NCBI GenBank assembly: GCA_965197385.1
Contig: CBDANA010000007.1
Coordinates: 248,001-312,000, forward strand
Direction of reading: 5' to 3'
DNA from: G963667915 sp965197385
GTDB taxonomy: Bacteria; Acidobacteriota; Vicinamibacteria; Vicinamibacterales; UBA823
DNA: 64,000 nt
Shown: positions 34,852 to 44,404 of the stretch, one piece after another
Numbering within the stretch: position 1 is the stretch's first letter
How the letters are laid out: every line of letters begins with the position of its first letter
Translations under genes and position numbers: made by a program
The notes under the pieces: generated by a model
Told to the model about the DNA's origin: nothing
Seen by the model: only the letters and a program-made list of their open reading frames with translations
Database searches by the model: none

Positions 34852-35456
34852 GGCGAACCCTCTGGCGATTCGACCACGACCCGTGAGAACAGCGCCTGCA
34901 CGCGCCGGAGCATCGCGCCTCGCTCCAGCGCCGCGGCAGCGGTCCGCGTGAGCGCGTGGACGAGATAGCCTTCCGCGTCGACATCCAGCGTGACGGTCCC
35001 GGGTGTGAGCGTGATCGAATTCGTCACCGTGAGCCGGGCCAGCGCGTGTGGCGTGGGAGTCTCGAGGCGAACGAGACATGGGTCGATCGGCATCCGCGGG
35101 TGCAGCACGATCCACGCGACGTGGAGGTTGGCCAGGACGACCTGCCAGACCAGCCACGGCATGTAGGCGGCGAGGCCCAGCCATCGCACGCCGGCCAGCG
35201 GGTGCGCGGGCCGGAAACCCAGCGCCGGCGGCAGCCGGAGGAGCCGGCCGCTCACGAACGCAACGGCAACGGCGCAAACAGCCCCGGCGCTGAGATGCAC
35301 CGCGTCGAACTTGCCCGACAACACCAGCCAGAACAGGAACAGCACGGCCGCGAGAGGCAGTGCGTGCCACAACTCACGGAGGCCGCTTAGCGAGTCGTGA
35401 GATTCAATTGCCGGGTCCGGCCGGCGGTTGGTGTCGGCTCCGGGATGATCTCGCAT
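34848..35456 (-). CDS. mrpE: Na+/H+ antiporter subunit E
   Basis: ATG 35456 gives 202 residues; the open frame extends further upstream but the extra part is low-complexity. The MnhE core follows a 25-residue polar N-terminus: LAAVLFLFWLVLSGKFDAVH, then YMPWLVWQVVLANLHVAWIV and LTVTNSITLTPGTVTLDVDA, which is the conserved MnhE beta-rich motif. It is the first gene of the eleven-gene antiporter operon. Its start lies 150 bp after the lipoprotein gene on the same strand. Confidence 0.93.
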   Translation of the reverse strand: MRDHPGADTNRRPDPAIESHDSLSGLRELWHALPLAAVLFLFWLVLSGKFDAVHLSAGAVCAVAVAFVSGRLLRLPPALGFRPAHPLAGVRWLGLAAYMPWLVWQVVLANLHVAWIVLHPRMPIDPCLVRLETPTPHALARLTVTNSITLTPGTVTLDVDAEGYLVHALTRTAAAALERGAMLRRVQALFSRVVVESPEGSP

Positions 35457-35606
35457 GCGTCTGCCGTCGGAAGGGCACCGCGCATCACCGGTCGTGGTGG
35501 GAAGGTCGGGCGCGCGGCTCACGTCGGCCCCAGGGAGGTGTGAGGGTCGGTGCGGCGCCCGTCGTCGAGCGCCGCACCCGTGAACCAAAGAACGTGGATG
35601 CGGCCG

Positions 35607-36317
35607 CTAACCCGCCGGCTCGAGCGACGTGATGATCCAGCGACCGGTCACCGGCGCGTCGTCTGGCCCCGTCAACTCAGCGCGTTCCACCATGACAATG
35701 TACGTCTGCTGCGACGTCTGATTGTCTGGCGTTGTGACCTGGGCGGCGATGCGCACCGTCTTCGACGCGATCTCGCCTTCGTGCTCCATGACGTTAATCT
35801 CCCTGACCGCACTGAATATGCTGCCTTCAGCAACGACGCGTTCTTCACTCAACGCGGCGCGCGCATCGGACACGGTCTGGGCGTGCTGCGCCATCTCAAC
35901 GCGCCATTCGGTCCAGGCTTCCTGGATCTCAAGGTCGCGACGGCCGGGCTCTTCACCTTCGCGCTCCGCCTCGAGCACGCGTTCGATCACCGTGAGGTTC
36001 TCGTCCTGGTACGCCTGCTTGCGCGCGGAGAATTCCTCTTCCGTGGCTTCGGCGTCCTGAAGCGCCTCGGCGAACTCCTTCGCCCGCATCGGGCGCCGGC
36101 TCTCCTCCGAGATGCTCTCGATGTCGAAGCTCCGGACGGTGCCCTCCTCCGCCGGACGGAAGGACACCATCGAGATGTTGGCCAGCGTCGTGTTGTCGCG
36201 CATTCGAGACGCGCGGAAGAAATTTGAGATCAACTGCTGCTCTGGCGAACTCGAACACCCGGAAACCATCACTGCCAGGATGAAGAGCACGGGCGCGGTC
36301 AATCGTGGCCGATGCAT
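35607..36317 (-). CDS. lipoprotein of unknown function
   Basis: The protein has 236 residues. The N-terminal signal (MHRPRLTAPVLFILAVMVSG) ends in a lipobox VSGC, so the mature protein is a lipid-anchored envelope protein. Residues about 85-160 are strongly charged and helical (EEEFSARKQAYQDENLTVIE, RRDLEIQEAWTEWRVEMAQH), a probable coiled coil. The last part (TYIVMVERAEL, TGRWIITSLEPAG) looks like a beta-rich domain. I do not recognise the family. It lies between gyrA and the antiporter operon, all on one strand. Confidence 0.8.
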   Translation of the reverse strand: MHRPRLTAPVLFILAVMVSGCSSSPEQQLISNFFRASRMRDNTTLANISMVSFRPAEEGTVRSFDIESISEESRRPMRAKEFAEALQDAEATEEEFSARKQAYQDENLTVIERVLEAEREGEEPGRRDLEIQEAWTEWRVEMAQHAQTVSDARAALSEERVVAEGSIFSAVREINVMEHEGEIASKTVRIAAQVTTPDNQTSQQTYIVMVERAELTGPDDAPVTGRWIITSLEPAG

Positions 36318-36392
36318 GTCGCAGCCTCCTTCGATGCCTGATTATCAGTTCACGAAACCAGCGAGGTCACCAGAGCCGCCACCCCCTAGACC

Positions 36393-38879
36393 CTATTCTG
36401 CTTCGCTTTCGCCGTCTGCGTCGTTCTCGCCGGGTTCCTGCTCCGCGAGGCGCGCGATCGACACGACGCGGTCGCCGTCTTCCATCTCGATGAGCCTGAC
36501 CCCCTGGGTCGCGCGGCCAATGGCCCGAATGCTCCAGGTCAGCATCCGAAGGATTTTGCCTTGTTGGGTGATCAGCATCAACTCGTCCTCCGCTCGGACG
36601 AACGCGACGCCGACCACCTTGCCATTCCGCTCGGTACTCTGGATACTAATAATACCCACTCCGCCACGGGACTGCACGCGATATTCGGACAATTCGGTCC
36701 GTTTCCCGTAGCCGTTTTCGCAGACGGTCATCAGGGCGCCCCCGGGCCGAACCTCGGTCATGGCAACCACCTCGTCCCCCTGCCTGAGGGCAATGCCCCG
36801 CACCCCGCCGGCCGTCCGGCCCATGGCCCGCACGTCCGATTCGGCGAACCGGATGGCTATCCCATCACGGGTGCCCAAGAACAGCTCGCCGGTGCCATCG
36901 GTCGCCTCCACGGCAATCAGCGCGTCGTCCAGCCCGACGGCCTGGGCGACGATCCCGCCCGCCCGCGGATAGCGAAACGCCCGGATGTCGGTCTTCTTCA
37001 CGACGCCGCGCCGCGTCCCCATGACGAGAAAGCACCGGCCGTCCGCCTCGGGCCAGTCCCTGATCGCGACCAGCGCGGCGATCCGTTCGCCGGACACCAT
37101 CGACACCAGGTTGGCGATCGCCTTCCCTTTGCCCGTCGGCCCGACGTCCGGGATCTCGTGCACCTTGAGCCAGTACACCCGGCCCCGGTTCGAGAAGATC
37201 AGGATGAACGCGTGGGTCGATGCGATGAAGAGCTGCGACACGAAGTCTTCATCGCGGGTCCGCATCCCGATCCGGCCCTTCCCGCCGCGGTGCTGATTGC
37301 GGTAGGTCGTGATGGCCGTCCGCTTGATGTAGCCGGTGTTGGTCACCGTGATCGCCATGTCCTCCTCGGCGATCAGATCCTCGATGCTCAGATCGCCGGT
37401 CTCCTCGATGATCTCCGTGCGTCGCGCGTCGCCGAACTTGTCACGCACCGCGCGCAGCTCGTCCACCACGATCTCGAGCAACAACGCATCGCTCACGAGG
37501 ATCGCGCGGAGCCGCTCTATCGTCTCGTGCAATGCGGTCATCTCATTGAGGATTTTCTGCCGCTCCAGGCCGGTCAGACGCTGCAGCTGCATGTCGAGAA
37601 TGGCCTGCGCTTGGATCAGCGTGAGGGTGAACTCCGACCTGAGGCCGGTGCGCGCGTCGGCCGGCGACTTCGCCCCACGAATCAGCTTGATGACGGCGCC
37701 AAGGTGATCGAGCGCGGCCTTCAAGCCTTCCAGAATGTGCGCACGCGCCAGCGCCTTTCGGAGGTCGAACTCGGTCCGGCGCCGGATCACGTCGCGGCGG
37801 AAGTCCAGGAAGTGGTCCAGGATCTGGACCAACGTGAGCACGCGGGGTTGTCCACCGACGATGGCGAGCATGATGGCGCCGAACGCCGTCTGCAGTGGCG
37901 TGTGCTTGTACAGGTTGTTGAGCACGACCTCCGGCACCTCGCCACGCTTGAGCTCGATGACGATTCGCATGCCGTCGCGATCCGACTCGTCGCGGAGGTC
38001 AGAGATACCCTCGATTGTTTTCTCGCGGGCGAGCTCGGCAATCTTCTCAAGCAGCCGGGCCTTGTTGACTTGATAGGGAATTTCCGTGACCACGATCGCG
38101 CTGCGGTCCCCTTTCGACAGCGGTTCGATGCTGGTCTTGGCGCGCATGAGCACAGACCCGCGGCCGGTTTCATGGATGGACCGGATGCCGCGCCGGCCGA
38201 CGATGTACCCGCCGGTCGGGAAGTCCGGCCCGGGCACCCGCGCGAGCACCTCGGCCGCCTTCGTGCGGGCCGATTCCTTGGGATGGTCCGCCAGCCAGAG
38301 GACGCCGTCGACCACCTCGCGCAGGTTGTGCGGTGGCACATTAGTCGCCATACCGACCGCAATACCGGCCGACCCGTTGACGATCAGGTTTGGAAACGGC
38401 GCCGGAAGCACGGTCGGCTCCTCCGTCGTCTCGTCGTAGTTGGGAACAAAGTCGACCGTTTTCTTGTCGAGGTCGGTCATCAATTGTTCGGCGAGCGCCC
38501 GCAGCCGCGCTTCGGTGTACCGCATGGCGGCCGGCGGGTCACCATCGATCGAGCCGAAGTTGCCCTGCGAGTCCACCAGCGTATAGCGCATGTTGAACTC
38601 TTGGGCCATGCGCACGAGCGTGTCGTAGATCGAGGCATCGCCGTGCGGGTGGTAGTTGCCCATCACGTCGCCGACAATCTTGGCGCACTTACGGTAGGCC
38701 TTATTCGAGGCGAGCCCCATCTGGCGCATGCCAAACAGCACGCGGCGGTGCACCGGTTTGAGGCCGTCGCGCACGTCTGGCAGCGCTCGCCCAATGATCA
38801 CGCTCATGGCGTAATCCATGTACGAGCGCTTCATCTCGTCTTCGATGTTGACGGGAATTCTTGAATCGATGTCGGTCAT
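36393..38879 (-). CDS. gyrA: DNA gyrase subunit A
   Basis: The protein has 828 residues. The N-terminal domain has MKRSYMDYAMSVIIGRALPD, LKPVHRRVLFGM, and the catalytic tyrosine in AAMRYTEARL. The quinolone-resistance region reads GNYHPHGDASIYDTLVRMAQ, with Ala at the position of E. coli Ser83. The C-terminal beta-pinwheel blades are present, including the GyrA-box (QHRGGKGRIG). It forms the A2B2 gyrase with GyrB, which introduces negative supercoils. gyrB lies upstream in the same orientation, so the two may be co-transcribed. Confidence 0.98.
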   Translation of the reverse strand: MTDIDSRIPVNIEDEMKRSYMDYAMSVIIGRALPDVRDGLKPVHRRVLFGMRQMGLASNKAYRKCAKIVGDVMGNYHPHGDASIYDTLVRMAQEFNMRYTLVDSQGNFGSIDGDPPAAMRYTEARLRALAEQLMTDLDKKTVDFVPNYDETTEEPTVLPAPFPNLIVNGSAGIAVGMATNVPPHNLREVVDGVLWLADHPKESARTKAAEVLARVPGPDFPTGGYIVGRRGIRSIHETGRGSVLMRAKTSIEPLSKGDRSAIVVTEIPYQVNKARLLEKIAELAREKTIEGISDLRDESDRDGMRIVIELKRGEVPEVVLNNLYKHTPLQTAFGAIMLAIVGGQPRVLTLVQILDHFLDFRRDVIRRRTEFDLRKALARAHILEGLKAALDHLGAVIKLIRGAKSPADARTGLRSEFTLTLIQAQAILDMQLQRLTGLERQKILNEMTALHETIERLRAILVSDALLLEIVVDELRAVRDKFGDARRTEIIEETGDLSIEDLIAEEDMAITVTNTGYIKRTAITTYRNQHRGGKGRIGMRTRDEDFVSQLFIASTHAFILIFSNRGRVYWLKVHEIPDVGPTGKGKAIANLVSMVSGERIAALVAIRDWPEADGRCFLVMGTRRGVVKKTDIRAFRYPRAGGIVAQAVGLDDALIAVEATDGTGELFLGTRDGIAIRFAESDVRAMGRTAGGVRGIALRQGDEVVAMTEVRPGGALMTVCENGYGKRTELSEYRVQSRGGVGIISIQSTERNGKVVGVAFVRAEDELMLITQQGKILRMLTWSIRAIGRATQGVRLIEMEDGDRVVSIARLAEQEPGENDADGESEAE

Positions 38880-38941
38880 ACAAGGTCACGTCACCTGAAC
38901 AGGCGCGCACCAGACTCTGCGCCGTCGGCGCCCGACGGCTA

Positions 38942-39028
38942 CTACACGTCCAGGTTCTTCACGTCCAGCGCGTTGTCTTCGATGAACTTGCGGCGGGGCT
39001 CCACCTGGCTACGGCCTCGGTCGCCCAT
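38942..39028 (-). pseudogene. displaced GyrB C-terminal coding segment
   Basis: In a different frame and 75 bp after the gyrB stop, the minus strand encodes MGDRGRSQ followed by VEPRRKFIEDNALDVKNLDV and a TAG at 38942-38944. This is the standard C-terminus of GyrB. The intervening sequence no longer matches the family in a single frame, which indicates several small insertions or deletions between about 39030 and 39190. Confidence 0.75.
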
Positions 39029-39102
39029 TCACCAGCGTCGGGGGTGTAATATCTCCCGGCGATCGGGGCTTCGGTCAGGTCGTCCTGAGCCGACCCGCCC
39101 GC

Positions 39103-41625
39103 TCATGCCGCCACCCGTAGGACCGCGTACGCTTGTTCACGTCCGTCCTTCATCGTCGTCGCCCAGCGTGCTGATTCGGGGTTCATCTCGCCAAGTCCTT
39201 TGTAGCGGCTGATCGCCACGCCGCGCCGGCCTGCCGTAATGAAATATTCGATCAAGCCGTTCATGGTGCCGATCCGTACCGCGCCGTCGGTCTGGGCCGA
39301 CTCGCGCTTCGACTCGGTCGCCAGGCGGGTCGCTTCATCGAGCGGCGCGCCGCCGATCTGCGTCTCGTCGACGGTCCCGGTCGTGGCGTCGCCGTCGTCT
39401 TCATGCCCGGCGCCATTCGCCGTCGACACGGTCGTCGGGCCGTCGAAGCCGCGGACGTCGGCATAGCTAGCCAACAGCGTGCGGTACTCCCCCGTTGTGA
39501 CGAACTCCCCATCGACCTGATACCGCTTCGGATAGCCGCCCGTGCGATCCTCAATGGCCAGCGCAAAGCTGTTGTGCTCTTCGTCCGGCTGCACCGTCAC
39601 GGTGCGTGTCTCGGTCGTGAGCGACTCGGCGAGCGCCGCGAGCTCATCCGCGTCGGCGAAGAATTCGCGGCCGCGCGCGTCACGCTCGAGGCACGCCTTA
39701 ATGACGTCGCGCTCGGGGCCTCGGCGTTCCACGAGTTGCAGATACTTCTGGAAGACGATCAGCTTCTGTAGCAGCGCCTCCAACTCGGCACCGGCAATGA
39801 GGGCCTTGTCCTCCACCCTCACGGCTCGGGATTCGGCCGCGCGCGCGATCAGCCAGCGCTCAAGTTCTCGCTCGTCCTTAATGTAGTGCTCCATCCGACC
39901 GCGTTTCACTCGGTACAACGGCGGCTGGGCGATGAAGATGTGGCCGTGCTCGATAAGTTTCGGCATCTGCCGGTAAAAGAAGGTGAGCAGTAGTGTCCGG
40001 ATGTGCGAGCCGTCCACGTCGGCATCGGTCATGATGATGATCCGGTGGTACCGCAGCTTAGATAAATCAAACTCGTCCTTCCCGATGCCACACCCGAGCG
40101 CCGCGATCATCGTCCTTATCTCGTCACTCCCCAACATCTTGTCGAACCGCGCCTTCTCGACATTCAAGATCTTGCCTTTAATGGGGAGAATAGCCTGAAA
40201 GCGCCGGTCCCGCCCCTGCTTAGCCGATCCGCCGGCGGACTCCCCTTCCACGATGTAGATTTCACAGAGCGACGGATCGCGTTCCTGGCAGTCGGCGAGC
40301 TTGCCCGGCAGGCTGCTGTTGTCGAGCGCTCCCTTGCGCCGGACGAGGTCGCGCGCCTTACGCGCCGCCGCGCGGGCCCGCGCGGCCTCCACCGCCTTGT
40401 TTAACACCCGCTTGGCCGTACCTGGATGTTCCTCGAGGTAGGCGCCCAGGCGATCGTTAAGGATCATCTCGACGATTCCCTTAACCTCGGTGTTGCCGAG
40501 CTTGGTTTTCGTCTGGCCCTCGAACTGTGGGGCCGGAAGCTTGACACTAATGACGGCCGTCAACCCTTCACGGATGTCGTCGCCGCTGATGCTCTCCGAA
40601 AGATCTTTCGTGAGGTTGTTGTGGGTGGCGTAGCTGTTGACGGTCCGCGTCAGCGCTGAACGAAATCCTGATAGGTGGGTTCCACCCTCGTGGGTGTTGA
40701 TGTTGTTCGCGAAGGAGTACACCGTCTCCGAATACCCATCGTTCCACTGCAGCGCGATCTCGACATCGATCCTGTCGCGGTTGCCTTGTATTAGGATCGG
40801 CTCGTTGTTCACCGCCGCCTTGTTCTTGTTGAGGAACGTGACGAATGAGGTAATGCCGCCATCGTACAGAAACGAGTGACTTTTTCCGCTATGCTCGTCG
40901 TCGAGCGTGATTGTGACCCCGCCGTTCAGGAACGCCAACTCCCGCAGCCTCTGCGCCAGCGTGTCGAAGCTGAACTCGAGGATCTCAAAAATCTTCACGT
41001 CAGGCTGAAACGTGACCTTAGTCCCCCGCCGCTTAGTGGTGCCCGTCACCTCCAGTAGTCCAGTTGGGACCCCACGCACATAGGCTTGGTGGTAGACGTT
41101 CCCGTTCCGCCAAATCTCAAGATCGAGCGCGGCCGACAGCGCGTTGACGACAGAGAGCCCGACGCCGTGCAGGCCGCCAGACACCTTGTAACTGCTGTTG
41201 TCGAACTTGCCGCCCGCGTGCAGAACCGTCAAGACCACCTCCGCTGCCGATTTTCCGCTCGTGTGGGTGTCCACCGGAATACCACGGCCGTCGTCGACGA
41301 CCGTCACTGAGTTGTCTAGATGAATTCTGACGTTGATTTCTCGACAGTGCCCGGCGAGTGCCTCGTCAATCGAATTGTCTACGACTTCATACACAAGATG
41401 GTGTAGGCCGACGGCACCGGTGGACCCGATGTACATCGCCGGGCGCTTGCGAACAGCCTCCAACCCCTCGAGAACCTTAATTTTCTTGGCGTCGTACACA
41501 TCTGCCGCACCGTCGTTTCCTGGTGAGACGATAATAGAGGTGGCGTCGGAGGGCAGCCCATCCGCCGCAGCGGCATTGGTGGCTGGCCGGTTCGTAGGGG
41601 TGTTATCGGGTTCAAGTTCTGTCAT
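39103..41625 (-). CDS. gyrB: DNA gyrase subunit B (C-terminus frameshifted)
   Basis: The protein has 840 residues in this frame. GHKL ATPase motifs are present (EVVDNSIDEALAGHC, DDGRGIPVDTH, GGLHGVGLSVVNALS), then the transducer and TOPRIM domains (IYIVEGESAGGSAKQGRDRR, MTDADVDGSHIRTLLLTFFY). A 40-residue N-terminal extension precedes the core. The frame follows the family up to SRYKGLGEMNPE, then turns to SARWATTMKDGREQ and stops at 39103; the true C-terminus appears out of frame downstream. Either the assembly has indels here or the protein has an altered tail. It is 46 bp after dnaN. Confidence 0.95.
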   Translation of the reverse strand: MTELEPDNTPTNRPATNAAAADGLPSDATSIIVSPGNDGAADVYDAKKIKVLEGLEAVRKRPAMYIGSTGAVGLHHLVYEVVDNSIDEALAGHCREINVRIHLDNSVTVVDDGRGIPVDTHTSGKSAAEVVLTVLHAGGKFDNSSYKVSGGLHGVGLSVVNALSAALDLEIWRNGNVYHQAYVRGVPTGLLEVTGTTKRRGTKVTFQPDVKIFEILEFSFDTLAQRLRELAFLNGGVTITLDDEHSGKSHSFLYDGGITSFVTFLNKNKAAVNNEPILIQGNRDRIDVEIALQWNDGYSETVYSFANNINTHEGGTHLSGFRSALTRTVNSYATHNNLTKDLSESISGDDIREGLTAVISVKLPAPQFEGQTKTKLGNTEVKGIVEMILNDRLGAYLEEHPGTAKRVLNKAVEAARARAAARKARDLVRRKGALDNSSLPGKLADCQERDPSLCEIYIVEGESAGGSAKQGRDRRFQAILPIKGKILNVEKARFDKMLGSDEIRTMIAALGCGIGKDEFDLSKLRYHRIIIMTDADVDGSHIRTLLLTFFYRQMPKLIEHGHIFIAQPPLYRVKRGRMEHYIKDERELERWLIARAAESRAVRVEDKALIAGAELEALLQKLIVFQKYLQLVERRGPERDVIKACLERDARGREFFADADELAALAESLTTETRTVTVQPDEEHNSFALAIEDRTGGYPKRYQVDGEFVTTGEYRTLLASYADVRGFDGPTTVSTANGAGHEDDGDATTGTVDETQIGGAPLDEATRLATESKRESAQTDGAVRIGTMNGLIEYFITAGRRGVAISRYKGLGEMNPESARWATTMKDGREQAYAVLRVAA

Positions 41626-41671
41626 GAGCGCTGATGCGGTCGTTCTTGTGCGAGGGTTGGAGCCAATGTGG

Positions 41672-42790
41672 CTAGATGCGCATCGGCATGATGACGTAGG
41701 TGTAATCGTACCCTTCGGCGCCCACAGGGCGCATCACGGCCTGACTCGTCTCATTTTTGAATTCCAACCGAACATTGTCGGTTTCGACCGCACTTAGAAA
41801 ATCAAGCATATACTGCGCGTTGAAACAGACCTGTACTTTGTCATTGTTATAATCGACCGTCAGTTCCTCGCGTGCCTCGCCAACTTCTGGACTATTTGCT
41901 GTGATCTCGACGACGCCGGTGTCCATTTGAAATTTGACGGCCCGAGATCGTTCGTTTGAAAGCAACGCGACCCTTTTAATCGCACTAGCAAGCCGATCTC
42001 GCTCAAACTCGATCGTTTTATCGTTGTTTTTCGGAATGACCCGTTCATAGGCAGGAAACTGCGCGTCGATCATTCTGGAGATCAGCACCCTTTTATTTAT
42101 CTCAAAAAAAAGGTGGTTTTCGCCGTGTTTATAATTAATTTCCTTATCGTTATCGGTCAGTAGGCGGCTGAGTTCCCCTAGTGTTTTTTTAGGAAAAATT
42201 ACCCGTCGGGCATCACCTTTTTTCGATTTTCCACTCTTCCCGCGGTCGGCCGACACCAACGCGAGCCGATGCCCATCAGTGGCCACCAGCGTCATTTGGC
42301 TCCCGTCTAATACGAAGAGCGCACCGTTAAGAAAATACCGCGTGTCCTCACCGGTAATTGCAAACTGTGTCTTTGCCACCATCTCGCGAAGCGTAGCCGC
42401 TGGTAGCGGGATGGCTTGCTTTGTTTCAGAGTTAGGTACCGTTGGAAAGTCCTCACGCGGCAGCGTTTGCATGCGCGACTCAAACCGATCCGCTGACACT
42501 TTAACCCCGTTTTGACCTTCTTCGCTGATCTTAATCTCAGTGTCCGGTAAGGCCCGAACAATCTCAAAAAGCTTCTTAGCAGGCAGGGTAACCGCGCCAC
42601 CCTTCGATACTTTCGCAGCGCAGCGGCTCCTTAAAGCAACTTCTAGATCCGTCGCGAGCAGGCATACTTCTTTACCTTTTGCTTCAAGCAGCACATTCGC
42701 AAGAATCGGAATGGTCTTCTTCCGTTCGATGATGCCTTGAAATAACTGTAGCTCATGTAGGAGATCATTCTTACGGACGACTAGTTCCAT
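41672..42790 (-). CDS. dnaN: DNA polymerase III subunit beta (sliding clamp)
   Basis: The protein has 372 residues, three clamp domains. It starts MELVVRKNDLLHELQLFQGI, then IERKKTIPILANVLLEA, with LPAKKLFEIVRALPDTEIKI, the middle-domain TDGHRLALVSADRG, and the C-terminal YNNDKVQVCFNAQYMLDFLS, ending VMPMRI as in the hydrophobic-pocket C-terminus of clamps. It tethers Pol III to DNA. The gene is noticeably richer in A/T than the rest of the window, as is dnaA. Confidence 0.98.
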   Translation of the reverse strand: MELVVRKNDLLHELQLFQGIIERKKTIPILANVLLEAKGKEVCLLATDLEVALRSRCAAKVSKGGAVTLPAKKLFEIVRALPDTEIKISEEGQNGVKVSADRFESRMQTLPREDFPTVPNSETKQAIPLPAATLREMVAKTQFAITGEDTRYFLNGALFVLDGSQMTLVATDGHRLALVSADRGKSGKSKKGDARRVIFPKKTLGELSRLLTDNDKEINYKHGENHLFFEINKRVLISRMIDAQFPAYERVIPKNNDKTIEFERDRLASAIKRVALLSNERSRAVKFQMDTGVVEITANSPEVGEAREELTVDYNNDKVQVCFNAQYMLDFLSAVETDNVRLEFKNETSQAVMRPVGAEGYDYTYVIMPMRI

Positions 42791-43075
42791 ACTGCTTAAA
42801 ACCTCGTGGTGTTCCGTTGACCTTGGATGAGTGTACCAGTGAGATCTCTATTTAAGAAAAGATCTTAAAGTTACATAATTATATCAGTAAGAGAAGGTGT
42901 GTTTAAAACCTAATTTTAAGAAAGTAATGCTTTAAAATCAACAACTTAAACTGTGGTTAAAAAAGGCTTAACTTAGCGCTTTTTTGTGGAGGTTAAGTGG
43001 AGAATTTTGTACCCGTAGATGGCACGGGAGTTTCGGAAGAAGCGTGTGGATGAATCCCGTAAGAGGCTGAAAATA
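42791..43075. other. AT-rich dnaA-dnaN intergenic region
   Basis: A 285-bp AT-rich stretch containing two 9-mers one base away from a DnaA box: TGTGGTTAA (about 42953) and TGTGGATGA (about 43044), both in reverse orientation. It probably holds the dnaN promoter and may be an accessory DnaA-binding region; no single promoter is convincing. Confidence 0.45.
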
Positions 43076-44404
43076 TTACTTAAACGACTGCATAAAATTG
43101 TTAACAAGTGTGTTGAAATCACTGTCTTTTTTTCGCAGTCCCTCGATCTTACGTATTGAATGAATCACGGTTGAGTGATGTTTTCCACCGAAATGTCGAC
43201 CGATCTCAGGCAGCGAGGCGGTCGTCAACGACTTACATATATACATCGCGATCTGGCGCGGCTCCGAGATCGACTTAGAGCTCTTACGTGATTTAAGATC
43301 GCTCGGTTTAAGGCGGTAGTAGTCGGCGACCGCCTTCTGTATAACTTCAATAGTCACAGCTCGGTCGTCGTGTGCAAGCACGTTTTTTAAGACGTCTTGG
43401 GCGAGTGCTAAGGAGATCTCACGGCCGGTCAACGAGGCGTAGGCGATCAAACGAATAAGCGATCCTTCCAATTCGCGGATATTTGATTTAATTCTGCCGG
43501 CGATGTAGATAGCAACGTTATCGGGAAGTGGAATAGTTTCAGTATCGGCCTTTTTTTTAAGAATGGCGACTTTCGTTTCCAGGTCGGGTGGTTGAATATC
43601 CGCGATGAGCCCCCACTCGAAGCGTGATCGTAGCCGCTCTTCGAGTGACCTAATCTCGTGGGGTGGGCAGTCGCTAGTGATCACGATCTGTTTTTGAAGG
43701 TCATAGAGCGAGTTAAATGTGTGAAAAAACTCGTTTTGCGTCCCTTCCTTCCCTGCGAGGAACTGGACGTCGTCCACGAGGAGAATATCGAGGTTTCGAT
43801 AACGCTCCCTGAAATCGAGGATTCGGTCGTAGCGAACGGCATTGATCATCTCGTTCATAAACCGCTCTGACGAGATGTAGGTCAATTTCAAGCCCGGATC
43901 ATGCTCGAGCAGGTACTGGCCGATCGCGTGCATGAGATGGGTCTTTCCGAGGCCGACACCACCATAAATATACAGCGGGTTGTACGAACGGGACGGCGCT
44001 TCGGCAACGGCGCGGCATGCGGCGTGGGCAAACTGGTTGGATGAACCCACGATGAAGGTACTGAAGGAATAGCGTGGGTTCAGGCCAGAGAGGGTCCCTG
44101 CCGGTTGGGTGTCTTGTGCCGGCGGCGGCGGGTCCGCCGTGAACGCGATGTCGCTCAAATCGCCCGGGTCAGTGACGAACGTCACGGGCGTGCCGCTACG
44201 GTCGACCTCACTGAGAGCTTCGGTGATAACCCCGGTGTAATGTTTGGTGAGCCAGTCACGGAACAACGTGTTGGGCACGCGGATGCGAACCGCGCTGCCG
44301 TCGTCGTCGATGAAGACGGTTGGCTTGAACCACGTATAAAAGCTATGGCGGTTGATTTTGGTCTCGATGCGCGCGAGAACCCGATCCCACACACTGTCGC
44401 TCAT
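43076..44404 (-). CDS. dnaA: chromosomal replication initiator protein DnaA
   Basis: The protein has 442 residues. Domain I spans the first 80 residues (VWDRVLARIETKINRHSFYT), then a short linker. The AAA+ domain has Walker A GGVGLGKT (148-155), Walker B LLVDDVQFLAGK and the arginine-containing LRSRFEWGLIADIQPPD. Domain IV ends with the DnaA signature ASLPEIGRHFGGKHHSTVIH for box recognition. DnaA binds oriC and opens it. It is the first minus-strand gene left of the transcription divergence, next to the likely oriC. Confidence 0.98.
   Translation of the reverse strand: MSDSVWDRVLARIETKINRHSFYTWFKPTVFIDDDGSAVRIRVPNTLFRDWLTKHYTGVITEALSEVDRSGTPVTFVTDPGDLSDIAFTADPPPPAQDTQPAGTLSGLNPRYSFSTFIVGSSNQFAHAACRAVAEAPSRSYNPLYIYGGVGLGKTHLMHAIGQYLLEHDPGLKLTYISSERFMNEMINAVRYDRILDFRERYRNLDILLVDDVQFLAGKEGTQNEFFHTFNSLYDLQKQIVITSDCPPHEIRSLEERLRSRFEWGLIADIQPPDLETKVAILKKKADTETIPLPDNVAIYIAGRIKSNIRELEGSLIRLIAYASLTGREISLALAQDVLKNVLAHDDRAVTIEVIQKAVADYYRLKPSDLKSRKSSKSISEPRQIAMYICKSLTTASLPEIGRHFGGKHHSTVIHSIRKIEGLRKKDSDFNTLVNNFMQSFK

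Noticed and set aside
36561..38864. 767-residue plus-strand frame opposite gyrA
   Set aside because: It is the antisense shadow of gyrA with no family features.
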